From an uncultured Paracoccaceae bacterium (GTDB lineage Bacteria > Pseudomonadota > Alphaproteobacteria > Rhodobacterales > Rhodobacteraceae): a DNA stretch of 64,000 nt. Within the stretch, counting starts at the first letter, position 1. Each line of letters starts with the position of its first letter. A program made the position numbers and the translations under genes. Positions 28,087 to 36,218 of this stretch are shown in pieces. The DNA is taken from NCBI GenBank assembly GCA_947492825.1, contig CANLNT010000001.1, positions 2,418,001 to 2,482,000 of the forward strand, given 5' to 3'. The notes under the pieces are model-generated. The model made no database searches, was not told the origin of the DNA, and saw nothing but the letters and a program-made list of their open reading frames with translations.

Positions 28087-28973
28087 ACGGTCTCTCTGGC
28101 ATTATCCCGATCCTGCTCACGCCCTTCGATCAGAACGAAGCGATCGACTTTGACAGTCTCCACCGAGAGGTTGAAATGACGCTTGCAGCCGGTGTGCATG
28201 GCATCGGCATTGCCATCGGCAGCGAGATTTTCAAACTGACACAGGACGAACGGTTGCGCATGCTCCGCGCCGTCGCAGATCAGGTGGCAGGCGAAATTCC
28301 GATTGTCATGAACACTTCGGCACCGGGCACCGAGGTTGCCGTCCGCTTGGCGGTTGAAGCCCGCGATGCGGGTGCCACCCGCTTGATGATCTGGCCCCCG
28401 GATTTCTTCCCAACTGGCGCGGATTCCGTCGTCGAACACCTGTCGCGCATCGCGGACGCAGCCGGATTGCCCATCATCTTGCAGGATGTGCCCCAGTCTC
28501 CCATTTCCCCAGCGCTAGCGAACCGCATCGCAAACGAGGTCGCCTTGGTCGACACTATCAAGGTTGAAACCCAACCAACGGTCGAACAGGTCAATGCCAT
28601 GGTACGCGAGGCCGGAGATCGGTTGACCATTCTCGGTGGCGCCGGGGGCGGTACGCTGGTTGAAGAGTTCCGGCGCGGCGCTCGTGGCACAATGCCCTTT
28701 GCAAGCCAATCACGTGAATTCATGGCGGTCTGGGCGGCACTGCAAGGCGGGGACGAAAGCGAAGCCGAACGGATCATCGAAACCCGCATCCTTCCGATCA
28801 GTCGCCTTGGGTTTCAAGGGCGCGATTTGTTTTATCATGTCCATAAAGGGCTCTTGCAAAAAGAGGGCCTTTTCCAAAACGCAACTGTCCGCATGCCAAC
28901 GGCAACCCCCGATGCCACGACCCAAGCCGAAATCGACGGGCTTCTGGATCGGGTCGGACCCAAAACCAAGTGA
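28083..28973 (+). CDS. DHDPS/NAL family aldolase or dehydratase
   Basis: A 296-residue class I pyruvate aldolase family member. It starts LSGIIPILLTPFDQNEAIDF, has AAGVHGIGIAIGSE, the usual QDVPQSP region and the Schiff-base Lys in VDTIKVETQP (near residue 160). It may cleave 2-keto-3-deoxy-L-rhamnonate/fuconate to pyruvate and L-lactaldehyde. The same cluster also encodes an SDR plus FAH hydrolase that would process the same intermediate differently, so it could instead be a dehydratase. Starts inside the mutarotase stop. Confidence 0.82.
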   Translation: MNGLSGIIPILLTPFDQNEAIDFDSLHREVEMTLAAGVHGIGIAIGSEIFKLTQDERLRMLRAVADQVAGEIPIVMNTSAPGTEVAVRLAVEARDAGATRLMIWPPDFFPTGADSVVEHLSRIADAAGLPIILQDVPQSPISPALANRIANEVALVDTIKVETQPTVEQVNAMVREAGDRLTILGGAGGGTLVEEFRRGARGTMPFASQSREFMAVWAALQGGDESEAERIIETRILPISRLGFQGRDLFYHVHKGLLQKEGLFQNATVRMPTATPDATTQAEIDGLLDRVGPKTK

Positions 28974-28989
28974 ATAAGGATTTGAACGA

Positions 28990-29832
28990 ATGAAACTGCT
29001 ACGTGTCGGCGCACCAGGGGCCGAGCGCCCTGCCCTGCAACACACCAATGGATCCATCTACGACCTTTCATCCGTGATTGATGATGTCGCCGGTGACGTG
29101 CTTTTGCCGGAAAGTCTCGACCGGCTGCGCAGTCTCGACCCTGTCTCTTTGCCGGTAGTTCCCGCGAACGAAAGGGTCGGTCCTTGCGTCGGACACGTTG
29201 GAAAGTTCATTTGCATCGGGCTCAACTACGCGGATCACGCAGAAGAAAGCGGGATGACAGTCCCGTCGGAACCTGTGATTTTCGCAAAGGCAACATCGGC
29301 CATTTGCGGGCCTTTCGACGTGGTCGAGCTTCCACCGGGATCGCAAAAGTCCGATTGGGAAGTCGAACTGGGTGTCGTGATCGGCGCCCCTGCCAAGAAT
29401 GTCGCTATCGATGACGCAATGGCGCATGTCGCCGGCTATTGCGTCGTAAACGACCTGTCCGAACGGGCGTTTCAGCTGGAACATGAGGGACAATGGGTCA
29501 AAGGCAAATCCGCCGACACCTTTGGTCCTATCGGCCCGTGGCTTGTGACCCGTGACGAGGTGCCGGACCCAAGTGCCCTTGCGATGTGGCTAGAGGTGAA
29601 CGGGCATCGTTATCAGGACGGTTCAACCAAAACCATGGTCTATGACGTGCCGTTTTTGGTGTCCTATCTTTCGCGGTTCATGTCCTTGCAGCCAGGCGAC
29701 ATTATTTCGACCGGAACACCGCCGGGCGTGGGCATGGGCCAAACTCCACCACGTTACCTGAAATCCGGCGACGAAATGCGCCTTGGTATTGCGGGCTTGG
29801 GCGAGCAGCACCAAACGGTGCGCGCCACTTGA
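28990..29832 (+). CDS. Fumarylacetoacetate hydrolase family protein (2,4-diketo-3-deoxy acid hydrolase)
   Basis: A 280-residue FAH-fold hydrolase. Metal-binding Glu and Asp residues lie in DWEVELGVVIG (ExE near residue 118) and CVVNDLSERAFQ; IGLNYADHAEE and GDIISTGTPPGVGMG are standard motifs. In the non-phosphorylative L-fucose pathway such an enzyme splits 2,4-diketo-3-deoxy-L-fuconate into pyruvate and lactate. Last gene of the operon; a 527-bp non-coding stretch follows. Confidence 0.88.
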   Translation: MKLLRVGAPGAERPALQHTNGSIYDLSSVIDDVAGDVLLPESLDRLRSLDPVSLPVVPANERVGPCVGHVGKFICIGLNYADHAEESGMTVPSEPVIFAKATSAICGPFDVVELPPGSQKSDWEVELGVVIGAPAKNVAIDDAMAHVAGYCVVNDLSERAFQLEHEGQWVKGKSADTFGPIGPWLVTRDEVPDPSALAMWLEVNGHRYQDGSTKTMVYDVPFLVSYLSRFMSLQPGDIISTGTPPGVGMGQTPPRYLKSGDEMRLGIAGLGEQHQTVRAT

Positions 29833-30029
29833 TTGCAAGCCTGGCCGGGCCATCCGCTTCGGCCAGGAAAACTGTCGCCAAATCTTTGCTGTGCCAACAA
29901 ATGGGCGGGCAACCTTCTGATCCGTGCAATTCTGCGGCCATTATGATCAGCTCCATCTGAGTGGCCCAGTTTGGATGTCAGTGCATGATTGGCCTGGTTT
30001 CGATCGGAACGATGGGTTCCGGGGCCGGT

Positions 30030-30262
30030 GGGCGGTATGGTCTCGCGAATTTCTTCAAGGCGTCGATAGACAGAATTGATCTGGCATCTCTTCTCTTGCG
30101 TCGCAGCGGTGGCCCGCTGAAGCGCCTCTGATTTGTCAGAGGTCTTATGCGAAACCCAGTGTTCCTTACGCCAAAGCTTCTTCTGCATAGCCTTCTGCAC
30201 CTGGACGCGGACAAACCACTTGTTCCCATGCAGGAAGATTTTGGGACTGATACACCTGAGTT
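30030..30262 (-). pseudogene. Decayed tyrosine-recombinase (integrase) N-terminal fragment
   Basis: Reading leftward, one frame gives SPKIFLHGNKWFVRVQVQKA and then KKEHW-like RKEHWVSHKTSDKSEALQRA. This resembles the DUF6538 N-terminal domain of phage-type tyrosine recombinases (GN-W-RV-VPK, then SLKTSDKSEALRRA). The frame continues to about RRLEEIRE and then loses similarity; no catalytic domain follows and there is no good start codon. It begins about 100 bp from the 3' end of tRNA-Ser, the classical integration site arrangement. The rest of 29833-30359 holds nothing else recognisable. Confidence 0.62.
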
Positions 30263-30359
30263 CATAGTAGATGCTGGAACAGTCGATTGTAGGAACGCAA
30301 GTTGCGCAAAGCCTTGTTTTGCGGCATCTCCCTGAAAAACAAGGGTAAAATAGGCAAGG

Positions 30360-30449
30360 TGGCGGAGACGAAGGGATTCGAACCCTCGAGACGGTTTCCC
30401 GCCTACTCCCTTAGCAGGGGAGCGCCTTCGACCACTCGGCCACGTCTCC
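30360..30449 (-). tRNA. tRNA-Ser (anticodon GCT)
   Basis: The minus strand folds as a type II tRNA: acceptor arm GGAGACG paired with CGTCTCC, anticodon stem-loop CTCCC-CTGCTAA-GGGAG giving anticodon GCT, a long variable arm, T arm with GGTTCGAATCC, discriminator G and an encoded CCA (30362-30360). The integrase fragment lies just beyond its 3' end. Confidence 0.97.
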
Positions 30450-30640
30450 GCTGACCCGTTTAGGGAGGGGTCGCGCGGAAAACAAGAGCAAAAAACACAA
30501 GCGTTTCAGACCCATCGCACGATGTGCCAGAATCAACGCCCGCGCGGGGGAGAACAGGGTAAACGGGATGCGACCCTGCAAACGCCGGATACACAAACCA
30601 TGCACATCCCATACACATCCCGGAGGTACGCACGCCCGAA

Positions 30641-30661
30641 ACCGGGCCGTTAAGGCCCGGT
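30641..30661. repeat. GC-rich hairpin between tRNA-Ser and small membrane gene
   Basis: ACCGGGCC (30641-30648) and GGCCCGGT (30654-30661) form a perfect 8-bp stem with a GTTAA loop, followed by a second short stem GGGGC-AAA-GCCCC (about 30667-30679). There is no T-tract on the plus side. Possibly a terminator for the leftward small membrane gene's opposite strand or a repeat remnant; function uncertain. Confidence 0.4.
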
Positions 30662-30717
30662 ACGGTGGGGCAAAGCCCCCAAATCAGCGGTTTTGGAAAA
30701 GGTCTGTTCACCACGCC

Positions 30718-30867
30718 TCAGCAGAACGAAAGTGCCACGTAGAGAAGTGCCGACAAAAACGCCATGCGCCGGGGACAGAGGCCAAACGCGGCCCACAGGC
30801 AGAGACCGGCGAAAGCGAGGTTCAGGGTTTGTGGTGTCAGAAGCTCCGTGAGGAATGTTGTCAACAT
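30718..30867 (-). CDS. Tiny hydrophobic protein, divergent from the XRE-TPR gene
   Basis: A 49-residue product (MLTTFLTELLTPQTLNLAFA, then LCLWAAFGLCPRRMAFLSAL and LYVALSFC) with two short hydrophobic helices around a PRR turn. The ATG at 30867 has AAGG about nine bases upstream; an ATG three codons earlier is possible. No family recognised. It is divergent from the XRE-TPR gene with a 12-bp palindrome between them, so the two could be co-regulated. Could be a small membrane effector or simply a spurious ORF. Confidence 0.45.
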   Translation of the reverse strand: MLTTFLTELLTPQTLNLAFAGLCLWAAFGLCPRRMAFLSALLYVALSFC

Positions 30868-30900
30868 GTGTCTCATCCTTTCAGGGATGTGGAAGGTGAG

Positions 30901-30912
30901 ACTTGGCCAAGT
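30901..30912. promoter_or_regulatory. 12-bp perfect palindrome between divergent genes
   Basis: ACTTGGCCAAGT is fully self-complementary and lies between the tiny membrane gene and the XRE-TPR gene. TTTCACC is also repeated nearby (about 30979 and 31018). A site for the XRE domain protein is plausible but unproven. Confidence 0.4.
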
Positions 30913-31014
30913 CGGGCGGCCTGTTGACCGCTTGGGGTCAAGATGATGGAGTGGGTGCATCAGCGTGAGACGCTAAAGTTTCACCCAACACGTCATTGGT
31001 TCAGAAAGTTGCAC

Positions 31015-32748
31015 ATGGTTTCACCTGACACCCGAAAGACCTTTGGCATGGCTGTGCGGGCGTCGCGTGTGGATCAGGGGATGACCCTTGCGGAATTGTC
31101 AGAGGCCACTTTCGGCAACGCCGAGCGCAAGGGGTTCCTGTCCCAGGTTGAACTGGGGCGGCGCGGCATCACGCCGTTGACAGCAGGCAAGATCGCGCAG
31201 GCACTTCAACTGGACGACAAAGAATTGGCCCCAATGCTGGACAACCGGGAACCGGTTGATGAATCCCCCACCCCGCAGGACGCGCTGGCCGCCCAGATGG
31301 CGGAGGCGGCTGTGGCCAAGTCTGGGCCAGACATCGGCGAAACGCTGTTGATGGCGCTTGCCTATCGGTACGCCGAAACGGACCCGACCGACCCCAAAGC
31401 CGCCTATCAAGGGTTAGAGGCAGCACTGAACGCGGCGGAGAAATTGAAGGCACAAGCAGCACTGAAGAGCAATGTCAGCGACGCGGTGGATCAAGTTTTA
31501 GATGAGGTGCAGGCGCTGAACGCGGCGGGTCAGTTGGATGAGGCCGCAGCGGCGGTGGACCGGGCGCTGGCGGATGAGGCGGAGGGGTCGAAGCGGCGGA
31601 CGCTGCGGTTGTTGGAAGTGGGGCTGGAGCAGGACGTGCTGCGCGGCGATGCGGAGTCGGCGGCGGGGCGGGAGATTGCGCGGGTGGGGTTGGATCATGA
31701 GTATCCATGTGGCCAGCTTTCGGCGCTTTTCGTTGTCGCCGAAAAGCGTCTTGAGGAAGGTCGCAATCAAGGAAGGGCCTTTGATCTGCGGTTGGCGTCT
31801 TGCCTGTTTCGGTATTGTTCAGATTTGGCGGTTGATCAATCCGACAAGGCGGCAGCACTCGGAAACGCGGCGAATTGTGTGCAGTTTTTGGGGATGCGTG
31901 AGGTTGGGCCTGATCGACTAATTGAAGCCATCGAGCTTTACCGGCGACTCTTAGCCAAGACATCGCGCAAGGCCCAGCCAGCGTTTTGGGCAAGGCAGCA
32001 AAACAATCTAGGTGCAACCCTACAAGCGCTGGGACAGCGGGAAGTCGGTACGGTGCGATTGAAGGAGTCAGTCGAGGCCTATCGTGCAGCGTTGGAGGAA
32101 CGGACGCGTGAATGGGCGCCAATGGACTGGGCCGCGACCCAAGACAATTTGGGAAATGTATTGCAAGTGATAGGGGAGCGGGAAGGCAACATAGTGCGGT
32201 TGGAGGAGGCCGTCGCGGCCCGTCGGGCGGCACTTGAAGTACGAACGCGTGACCGCGTGCCAATGGACTGGGCAATAACGCAAAACAACCTCGGGACTGC
32301 GTTGCACTTACTCGGGGAGCAGGAGGGCGATGCGGTGCGGATGGTGGAGGCCGTCGCGGTCCATCGGGCGGCACTTGAGGAACGAACACGCGACCGGGTG
32401 CCACTTGGCTGGGCCGAAACTCAAAGCAATCTCGGAGCTTCGTTGCTCTCACTCGGGATGCGGGAGGGCAACGAGGCGCGGTTGGAAGAGGCGGTCATGG
32501 CCTATCGGGCGGCGCTAGAGGAACTGACTATCGACCGGGTGCCAATGGGATGGGCAGCGACGCAGTTGAACCTAGCGATCCTTTACATGAATTGGTTTGA
32601 TCTTGGTGGCGAGGTGGCGCGACTCGACCGTGCGATGGAACATGCGGAAAATGCGCGAGAGGTCTTTGTGAAAGCGCAGGCCGACCATTACATCGCGAGC
32701 GCCGATGCCGTTTTCAAAGAGATCCAATCTCGGCGGGATGAAATTTAG
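31015..32748 (+). CDS. XRE-type HTH protein with C-terminal tandem 47-residue TPR-like repeats
   Basis: A 577-residue protein from the ATG giving MVSPDTRKTF (an ATG 24 codons upstream is in frame but poorly supported). The N-terminus is an XRE/Cro-type HTH: MTLAELSEATF, FLSQVELGRRGITPLTAGKI. A helical middle follows, then five tandem 47-residue units spanning 31915-32619, consensus RLEEAV-AYRAALEERTRDRV then PMDWA-TQ-NLG-L--LGE-EG, i.e. TPR/SEL-like scaffolds that bind protein or peptide ligands. No catalytic domain is visible. It lies next to an integration scar and the tiny membrane gene, so accessory function (regulator, peptide sensor or defence/stress scaffold) is possible. Function unknown. 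Confidence 0.82.
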   Translation: MVSPDTRKTFGMAVRASRVDQGMTLAELSEATFGNAERKGFLSQVELGRRGITPLTAGKIAQALQLDDKELAPMLDNREPVDESPTPQDALAAQMAEAAVAKSGPDIGETLLMALAYRYAETDPTDPKAAYQGLEAALNAAEKLKAQAALKSNVSDAVDQVLDEVQALNAAGQLDEAAAAVDRALADEAEGSKRRTLRLLEVGLEQDVLRGDAESAAGREIARVGLDHEYPCGQLSALFVVAEKRLEEGRNQGRAFDLRLASCLFRYCSDLAVDQSDKAAALGNAANCVQFLGMREVGPDRLIEAIELYRRLLAKTSRKAQPAFWARQQNNLGATLQALGQREVGTVRLKESVEAYRAALEERTREWAPMDWAATQDNLGNVLQVIGEREGNIVRLEEAVAARRAALEVRTRDRVPMDWAITQNNLGTALHLLGEQEGDAVRMVEAVAVHRAALEERTRDRVPLGWAETQSNLGASLLSLGMREGNEARLEEAVMAYRAALEELTIDRVPMGWAATQLNLAILYMNWFDLGGEVARLDRAMEHAENAREVFVKAQADHYIASADAVFKEIQSRRDEI

Positions 32749-32847
32749 GGGATGGCAATCAGACAGACGAGAGAAGCTAGCCCTTCCTTTTGGGGAGAGT
32801 TGGTCAGGTTGTCCGCCGGGCGGGGTGTGTTGTTGCTGTGCGGGAAC

Positions 32848-32865
32848 GCCGGGGTAAACCCCGGC
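32848..32865. repeat. REP-like palindromic element
   Basis: GCCGGGG (32848-32854) and CCCCGGC (32859-32865) form a perfect 7-bp stem with loop TAAA, followed by CTACGGG. The form GCCGGGGTAAACCCCGGCCTACG is reminiscent of dispersed intergenic palindromes in related genomes, from memory. It lies in the 218-bp gap after the XRE-TPR gene; a short 64-codon open frame across it has no protein-like features. Confidence 0.5.
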
Positions 32866-32942
32866 CTACGGGTGGTCGATGGGTTGCAACCAGTAGATCA
32901 ACTGAGTGGCTGGGCATTGCTTTGCAACGCCCTTTGCCACCG

Positions 32943-32970
32943 GTAACAAAAAGACTGGGCTTTTTGTTAC
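32943..32970. terminator. Bidirectional terminator overlapping the ychF stop codon
   Basis: GTAACAAAAAG (32943-32953) and CTTTTTGTTAC (32960-32970) are an exact 11-bp inverted repeat with a 6-base loop, giving A/T tracts in both directions. It separates the converging XRE-TPR and ychF transcripts, and the ychF TAA is inside the stem. Confidence 0.85.
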
Positions 32971-34064
32971 GTGTTAAACAAGAAATGCATCACGTCGCCG
33001 TCTTTGACGATGTAACCCTTGCCTTCGGCGCGCATCTTGCCGGCCTCTTTTGCGGGGGTTTCGCCGCCTAAGGACACAAAATCATCGTAGGCGATGGTTT
33101 CGGCGCGGATGAAGCCGCGCTCAAAATCGCCGTGAATGACGCCAGCCGCTTTGGGGGCAGAGGTGCCTTCTTTGATTGTCCAGGCGCGGGCCTCTTTGGG
33201 GCCGACGGTGAAGTAGGTTTGCAGGTGCAAAAGTTCGTAGCCTGCGCGGATCAGGCGGTCTAACCCGGCCTCTTCAAGGCCCATTTCGGAGAGGAACATC
33301 TCGGCCTCGTCCGCGTCGAGCTGGCTGATTTCCTCTTCGATCCGGGCAGAGATCACCACGTGGGAATTGCCCTGGGCAGCGGCCATTTCGGCCACGCGGG
33401 CGGATTGGCTGTTGCCGGTGCCAGCGCTCTCTTCTTCGACGTTGCAGACATAGAGCACCGGCTTGGTGGTCAAGAGTTGCAGCATCTTCCAGGCGCGCGC
33501 GTCTTCGTCGTCAACGTCCACCACGCGGGCGGGCTTGCCGTCTTCCAGCACGGCTTGCGCGGCTTCCAGCAGGCGGACCTGTTGCACGGCTTCCTTGTCA
33601 CCGCCACGGACCTTGCGCACGAGGTTCTGCATCCGCTTTTCGATCGATTCCAGATCGGCGAGCATCAATTCGGTTTCGATGACAGAGGCATCCTCGACCG
33701 GGTCAACGCGGCCTTCGACATGGGTGATGTCATCGTCTTCAAAGCAGCGCAGCACATGGGCTATGGCGTCACATTCGCGGATGTTGGCGAGGAACTGGTT
33801 GCCCAAGCCTTCGCCCTTGGAGGCGCCTTTGACGAGGCCCGCGATGTCCACGAATGTCATGCGGGTCGGGATGATCTGTTTGGAGGCAGCGATGGCGGCG
33901 AGTTTATCAAGGCGCGCGTCAGGCACGGCGACCTCACCCACATTGGGTTCGATGGTGCAGAACGGAAAGTTGGCGGCCTGTGCGGCGGCCGTCTTGGTCA
34001 GCGCGTTAAAGAGGGTCGATTTGCCGACGTTCGGCAGACCCACGATGCCCATTTTGAAACCCAT
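32967..34064 (-). CDS. ychF: Redox-regulated ATPase YchF
   Basis: A 365-residue Obg-like P-loop protein, the ATP-preferring universal GTPase relative that associates with ribosomes. P-loop GIVGLPNVGKSTLFNALTK, switch TRMTFVDIAGLVKGASKGEG, YchF-type altered G4 motif in YVCNVEEES, and a C-terminal TGS domain ending TYFTVGPKEARAWT ... GDVMHFLFNT. Full length. Housekeeping gene, marking the return from accessory to core sequence. Confidence 0.97.
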   Translation of the reverse strand: MGFKMGIVGLPNVGKSTLFNALTKTAAAQAANFPFCTIEPNVGEVAVPDARLDKLAAIAASKQIIPTRMTFVDIAGLVKGASKGEGLGNQFLANIRECDAIAHVLRCFEDDDITHVEGRVDPVEDASVIETELMLADLESIEKRMQNLVRKVRGGDKEAVQQVRLLEAAQAVLEDGKPARVVDVDDEDARAWKMLQLLTTKPVLYVCNVEEESAGTGNSQSARVAEMAAAQGNSHVVISARIEEEISQLDADEAEMFLSEMGLEEAGLDRLIRAGYELLHLQTYFTVGPKEARAWTIKEGTSAPKAAGVIHGDFERGFIRAETIAYDDFVSLGGETPAKEAGKMRAEGKGYIVKDGDVMHFLFNT

Positions 34065-34152
34065 GATCCGGCACTCCTTTGGCTTTGGCGCCTGTTACGC
34101 TTCTTGGTGGGAATCGGCAAGCGGGTCTAGGGTGGCGGCAGGAGGGCGCGCG

Positions 34153-34572
34153 ATGAAACTAGAGACTTACCTGACATTTCCAGGCACCGCAGAAGCGGCG
34201 ATGACTTTTTATGCAGAGGTGTTTGGCAGCAAAGTCACGGATCTGCAGCGGATGGGCGAGATGCCGGGGATGCCGCCGATGAGCGATGAGACAGCGCAAA
34301 AGATCGGGCATGCGCGGGTCATGGTGCAGGGGCAGTTGCTGATGGCGTCGGACGCGATGGAGGAATTTTCGGGCCCGCATCAGGGGTTCCACGGGTTCAA
34401 CCTGTCGGCGCAGTGTGACAGCGTTGCAGAGGCCGAAGCGCTGTTTGACAAGCTGGCGGCGGGCGGCACGATTGTGATGCCGATGGATCAGACGTTCTGG
34501 GCGGCGGCCTTTGGCATGTGCCGCGACCGGTTCGGCGTGCCGTGGATGGTGAATTGCGATCAGGAGGGATGA
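34153..34572 (+). CDS. VOC-family (glyoxalase-like) protein, PhnB type
   Basis: A 139-residue vicinal-oxygen-chelate fold protein of the PhnB/3-demethylubiquinone-like subgroup: FPGTAEAAMTFYAEVFGSKV at the N-terminus, ARVMVQGQLLMASD in the middle and FWAAAFGMCRDRFGVPWMVN at the end. GGAGG precedes the ATG. Its stop overlaps the next start (TGATG), forming a small operon with the following two genes. Substrate unknown. Confidence 0.9.
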   Translation: MKLETYLTFPGTAEAAMTFYAEVFGSKVTDLQRMGEMPGMPPMSDETAQKIGHARVMVQGQLLMASDAMEEFSGPHQGFHGFNLSAQCDSVAEAEALFDKLAAGGTIVMPMDQTFWAAAFGMCRDRFGVPWMVNCDQEG

Positions 34573-34781
34573 TGCGACATATTCCCAAGCAACAGAAGTT
34601 CGAGAACTTTTACTACCACAAGGTTGGTCTGGGCGAAGGCTGTGGCTGTGCCGAGCGGATCATCGACAATCACGAGATCGACCGGCTGGCGCAGCAGCGC
34701 CAGCTGGGTCTCGGGCGGATCGGTCTGTGGGCACGGGTGAAACGCTGGTTCGGCGGCAATCATGAAACCGCAGACGATTGA
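34572..34781 (+). CDS. Small conserved-looking hypothetical protein
   Basis: A 69-residue product starting MRHIPKQQKFENFYYHKVGL, with a GCGC motif and a basic amphipathic end (LWARVKRWFGG). It starts within the VOC gene's TGA and ends inside the start of the DUF1801 gene, so it is part of a three-gene unit with strong coupling. No family recognised. Confidence 0.65.
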   Translation: MRHIPKQQKFENFYYHKVGLGEGCGCAERIIDNHEIDRLAQQRQLGLGRIGLWARVKRWFGGNHETADD

Positions 34782-35154
34782 GGCCTATCACGCGGCACAG
34801 GCACCGGGCGACCGCGCCATTTGTGACCGGCTGCGCGCGCTGATCGACAAAGGGTTGCCAGAGGCGGAGAGCAAGATGTGGCATGCGCATCCGGTCTGGT
34901 TTCTGGATGGCAATCCCATCGTGGGTTACAGTAAGTTGAAGGATTGTATCCGGTTGATGTTCTGGAGCGGGCAAAGCTTTGAGGCACAGGGTCTGGTCAA
35001 GACCGGCACGTTCAAGGCCGCCGAGGCGCGGTTCACGGATGTGGGCCAGATTGACGCCGCAGCACTGGCCGCGCGGCTGGCGGACAGCCGACGCATTCAG
35101 TGGGACTACAAGAACATCTACAAGACCAAGGGCGTGCTGAACCGGCTTCTCTGA
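34762..35154 (+). CDS. DUF1801-family protein
   Basis: A 130-residue protein similar to the YdhG/DUF1801 fold: TIEAYHAAQAPGDRAICDRL, KMWHAHPVWFLDGNPIVGY, KDCIRLMFWSGQSF and ending WDYKNIYKTKGVLNRL. Overlaps the previous gene by 20 bp. Members are small cytosolic proteins with unclear roles. Followed by tandem hairpins. Confidence 0.83.
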   Translation: MKPQTIEAYHAAQAPGDRAICDRLRALIDKGLPEAESKMWHAHPVWFLDGNPIVGYSKLKDCIRLMFWSGQSFEAQGLVKTGTFKAAEARFTDVGQIDAAALAARLADSRRIQWDYKNIYKTKGVLNRLL

Positions 35155-35230
35155 ATGCTCTCTGATCGCGGTCGGCGGTCTGCGCTGCATCCCCTTGCAC
35201 CAGCGCGCCGCGTGGTGGCCGCGCGGTGAC

Positions 35231-35273
35231 CAGAGCCTTTGAAGGCTCTGACCAAAACCCTTTGAAGGGTTTT
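35231..35273 (+). terminator. Two adjacent perfect hairpins
   Basis: CAGAGCCTTTGAAGGCTCTG (35231-35250) and AAAACCCTTTGAAGGGTTTT (35254-35273) are both 9-bp stems around TG, three bases apart and sharing the core CCTTTGAAGG. The second ends in TTTTG and may terminate the small operon before trpA. The shared core suggests they arose by duplication. Confidence 0.7.
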
Positions 35274-35369
35274 GTGCCCCAAAGGTGATGCGGCGCAAGA
35301 CCCCCTGCCCCATTGCGTTTTCCGGCCACATGTCGCACAGACGAACCCGGTCATGATCGGGGACAAACG

Positions 35370-36161
35370 ATGAGCAGAATCGACGCCAAATTTGCAGAAC
35401 TCAAAGCTGCGGGCAAAAAGGCTTTTGTGGCCTATGTCATGGCGGGCGACACCGACTATGACACCGGGCTGGAGGTTGTCAAAGGCCTGCCGGGCGCAGG
35501 TGTCGATATCATCGAACTGGGTCTGCCGTTCACCGATCCGATGGCCGACGGGTCCACCATCCAATTGGCCGGACAGCGGGCGCTGGAAGGTGGACAGAAC
35601 CTGCCCAAGACGCTCGACTACGCGCGCGCGCTGCGCGAGACAGACGACACCACGCCGATTGTGCTGATGGGGTACTACAACCCGATCTATTCGCGCGGTG
35701 TGGACCGGTTTCTGAAAGAGGCGAAAGAAGCCGGGATCGACGGGCTGATCATCGTGGACCTGCCGCCCGAGGAAGACGACGAACTTTGTATCCCGGCCCA
35801 AAAGGCGGGCATCAACTTTATCCGGCTTGCCACGCCGACCACGGATGACAAGCGCCTGCCCAAGGTGCTGCAGAACACATCCGGCTTTGTCTATTATGTC
35901 TCAGTCACCGGTATCACCGGGGCCGCCGCCGCACAGGCCGCGGACGTCGGGCCAGAGGTGGCACGGATCAAGTCCCAGACCGACCTGCCGGTGATTGTGG
36001 GATTTGGCATCAAGACACCTGACGCCGCACAGGCGATTGCCGAGATCGCAGATGGGGCGGTTGTTGGATCGGCCATCGTCGAAAAGATCGGCGCTGGCGA
36101 GAGTGCTTCCAACGTCCTGAAATTTGTCAAATCACTGGCTGACGGGACGCACCGCGCATAA
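35370..36161 (+). CDS. trpA: Tryptophan synthase alpha chain TrpA
   Basis: A 263-residue TIM-barrel subunit that cleaves indole-3-glycerol phosphate to indole and G3P and channels indole to TrpB. Motifs: [34 protein letters not shown] with the catalytic Glu, [10 protein letters not shown] with the catalytic Asp and [16 protein letters not shown]. The chosen ATG gives [11 protein letters not shown]; the open frame extends 19 codons further without support. trpB is not adjacent in this window. Confidence 0.96.
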   Translation: MSRIDAKFAELKAAGKKAFVAYVMAGDTDYDTGLEVVKGLPGAGVDIIELGLPFTDPMADGSTIQLAGQRALEGGQNLPKTLDYARALRETDDTTPIVLMGYYNPIYSRGVDRFLKEAKEAGIDGLIIVDLPPEEDDELCIPAQKAGINFIRLATPTTDDKRLPKVLQNTSGFVYYVSVTGITGAAAAQAADVGPEVARIKSQTDLPVIVGFGIKTPDAAQAIAEIADGAVVGSAIVEKIGAGESASNVLKFVKSLADGTHRA

Positions 36162-36218
36162 GGGTTGCGTTTCAGGTTTGCGGGACAAAACCGACCTTGG
36201 ATTCTAGGCCTTCGCTGA

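Noticed and set aside
30147-30335. 62-codon rightward open frame near tRNA-Ser
   Set aside because: Antisense to the integrase fragment, which has recognisable family similarity.
30943-31014. Upstream start for the XRE-TPR protein
   Set aside because: The 24 extra residues have no HTH similarity; the start at 31015 places the HTH at the usual distance from the N-terminus.
31475-32452. 325-codon leftward proline-rich open frame
   Set aside because: Antisense to the GC-rich XRE-TPR gene; low-complexity composition typical of a shadow frame.
33360-34572. Long rightward open frames opposite ychF, one running into the VOC gene
   Set aside because: Shadows of ychF; the VOC protein begins at its own ATG at 34153 with a good ribosome site.
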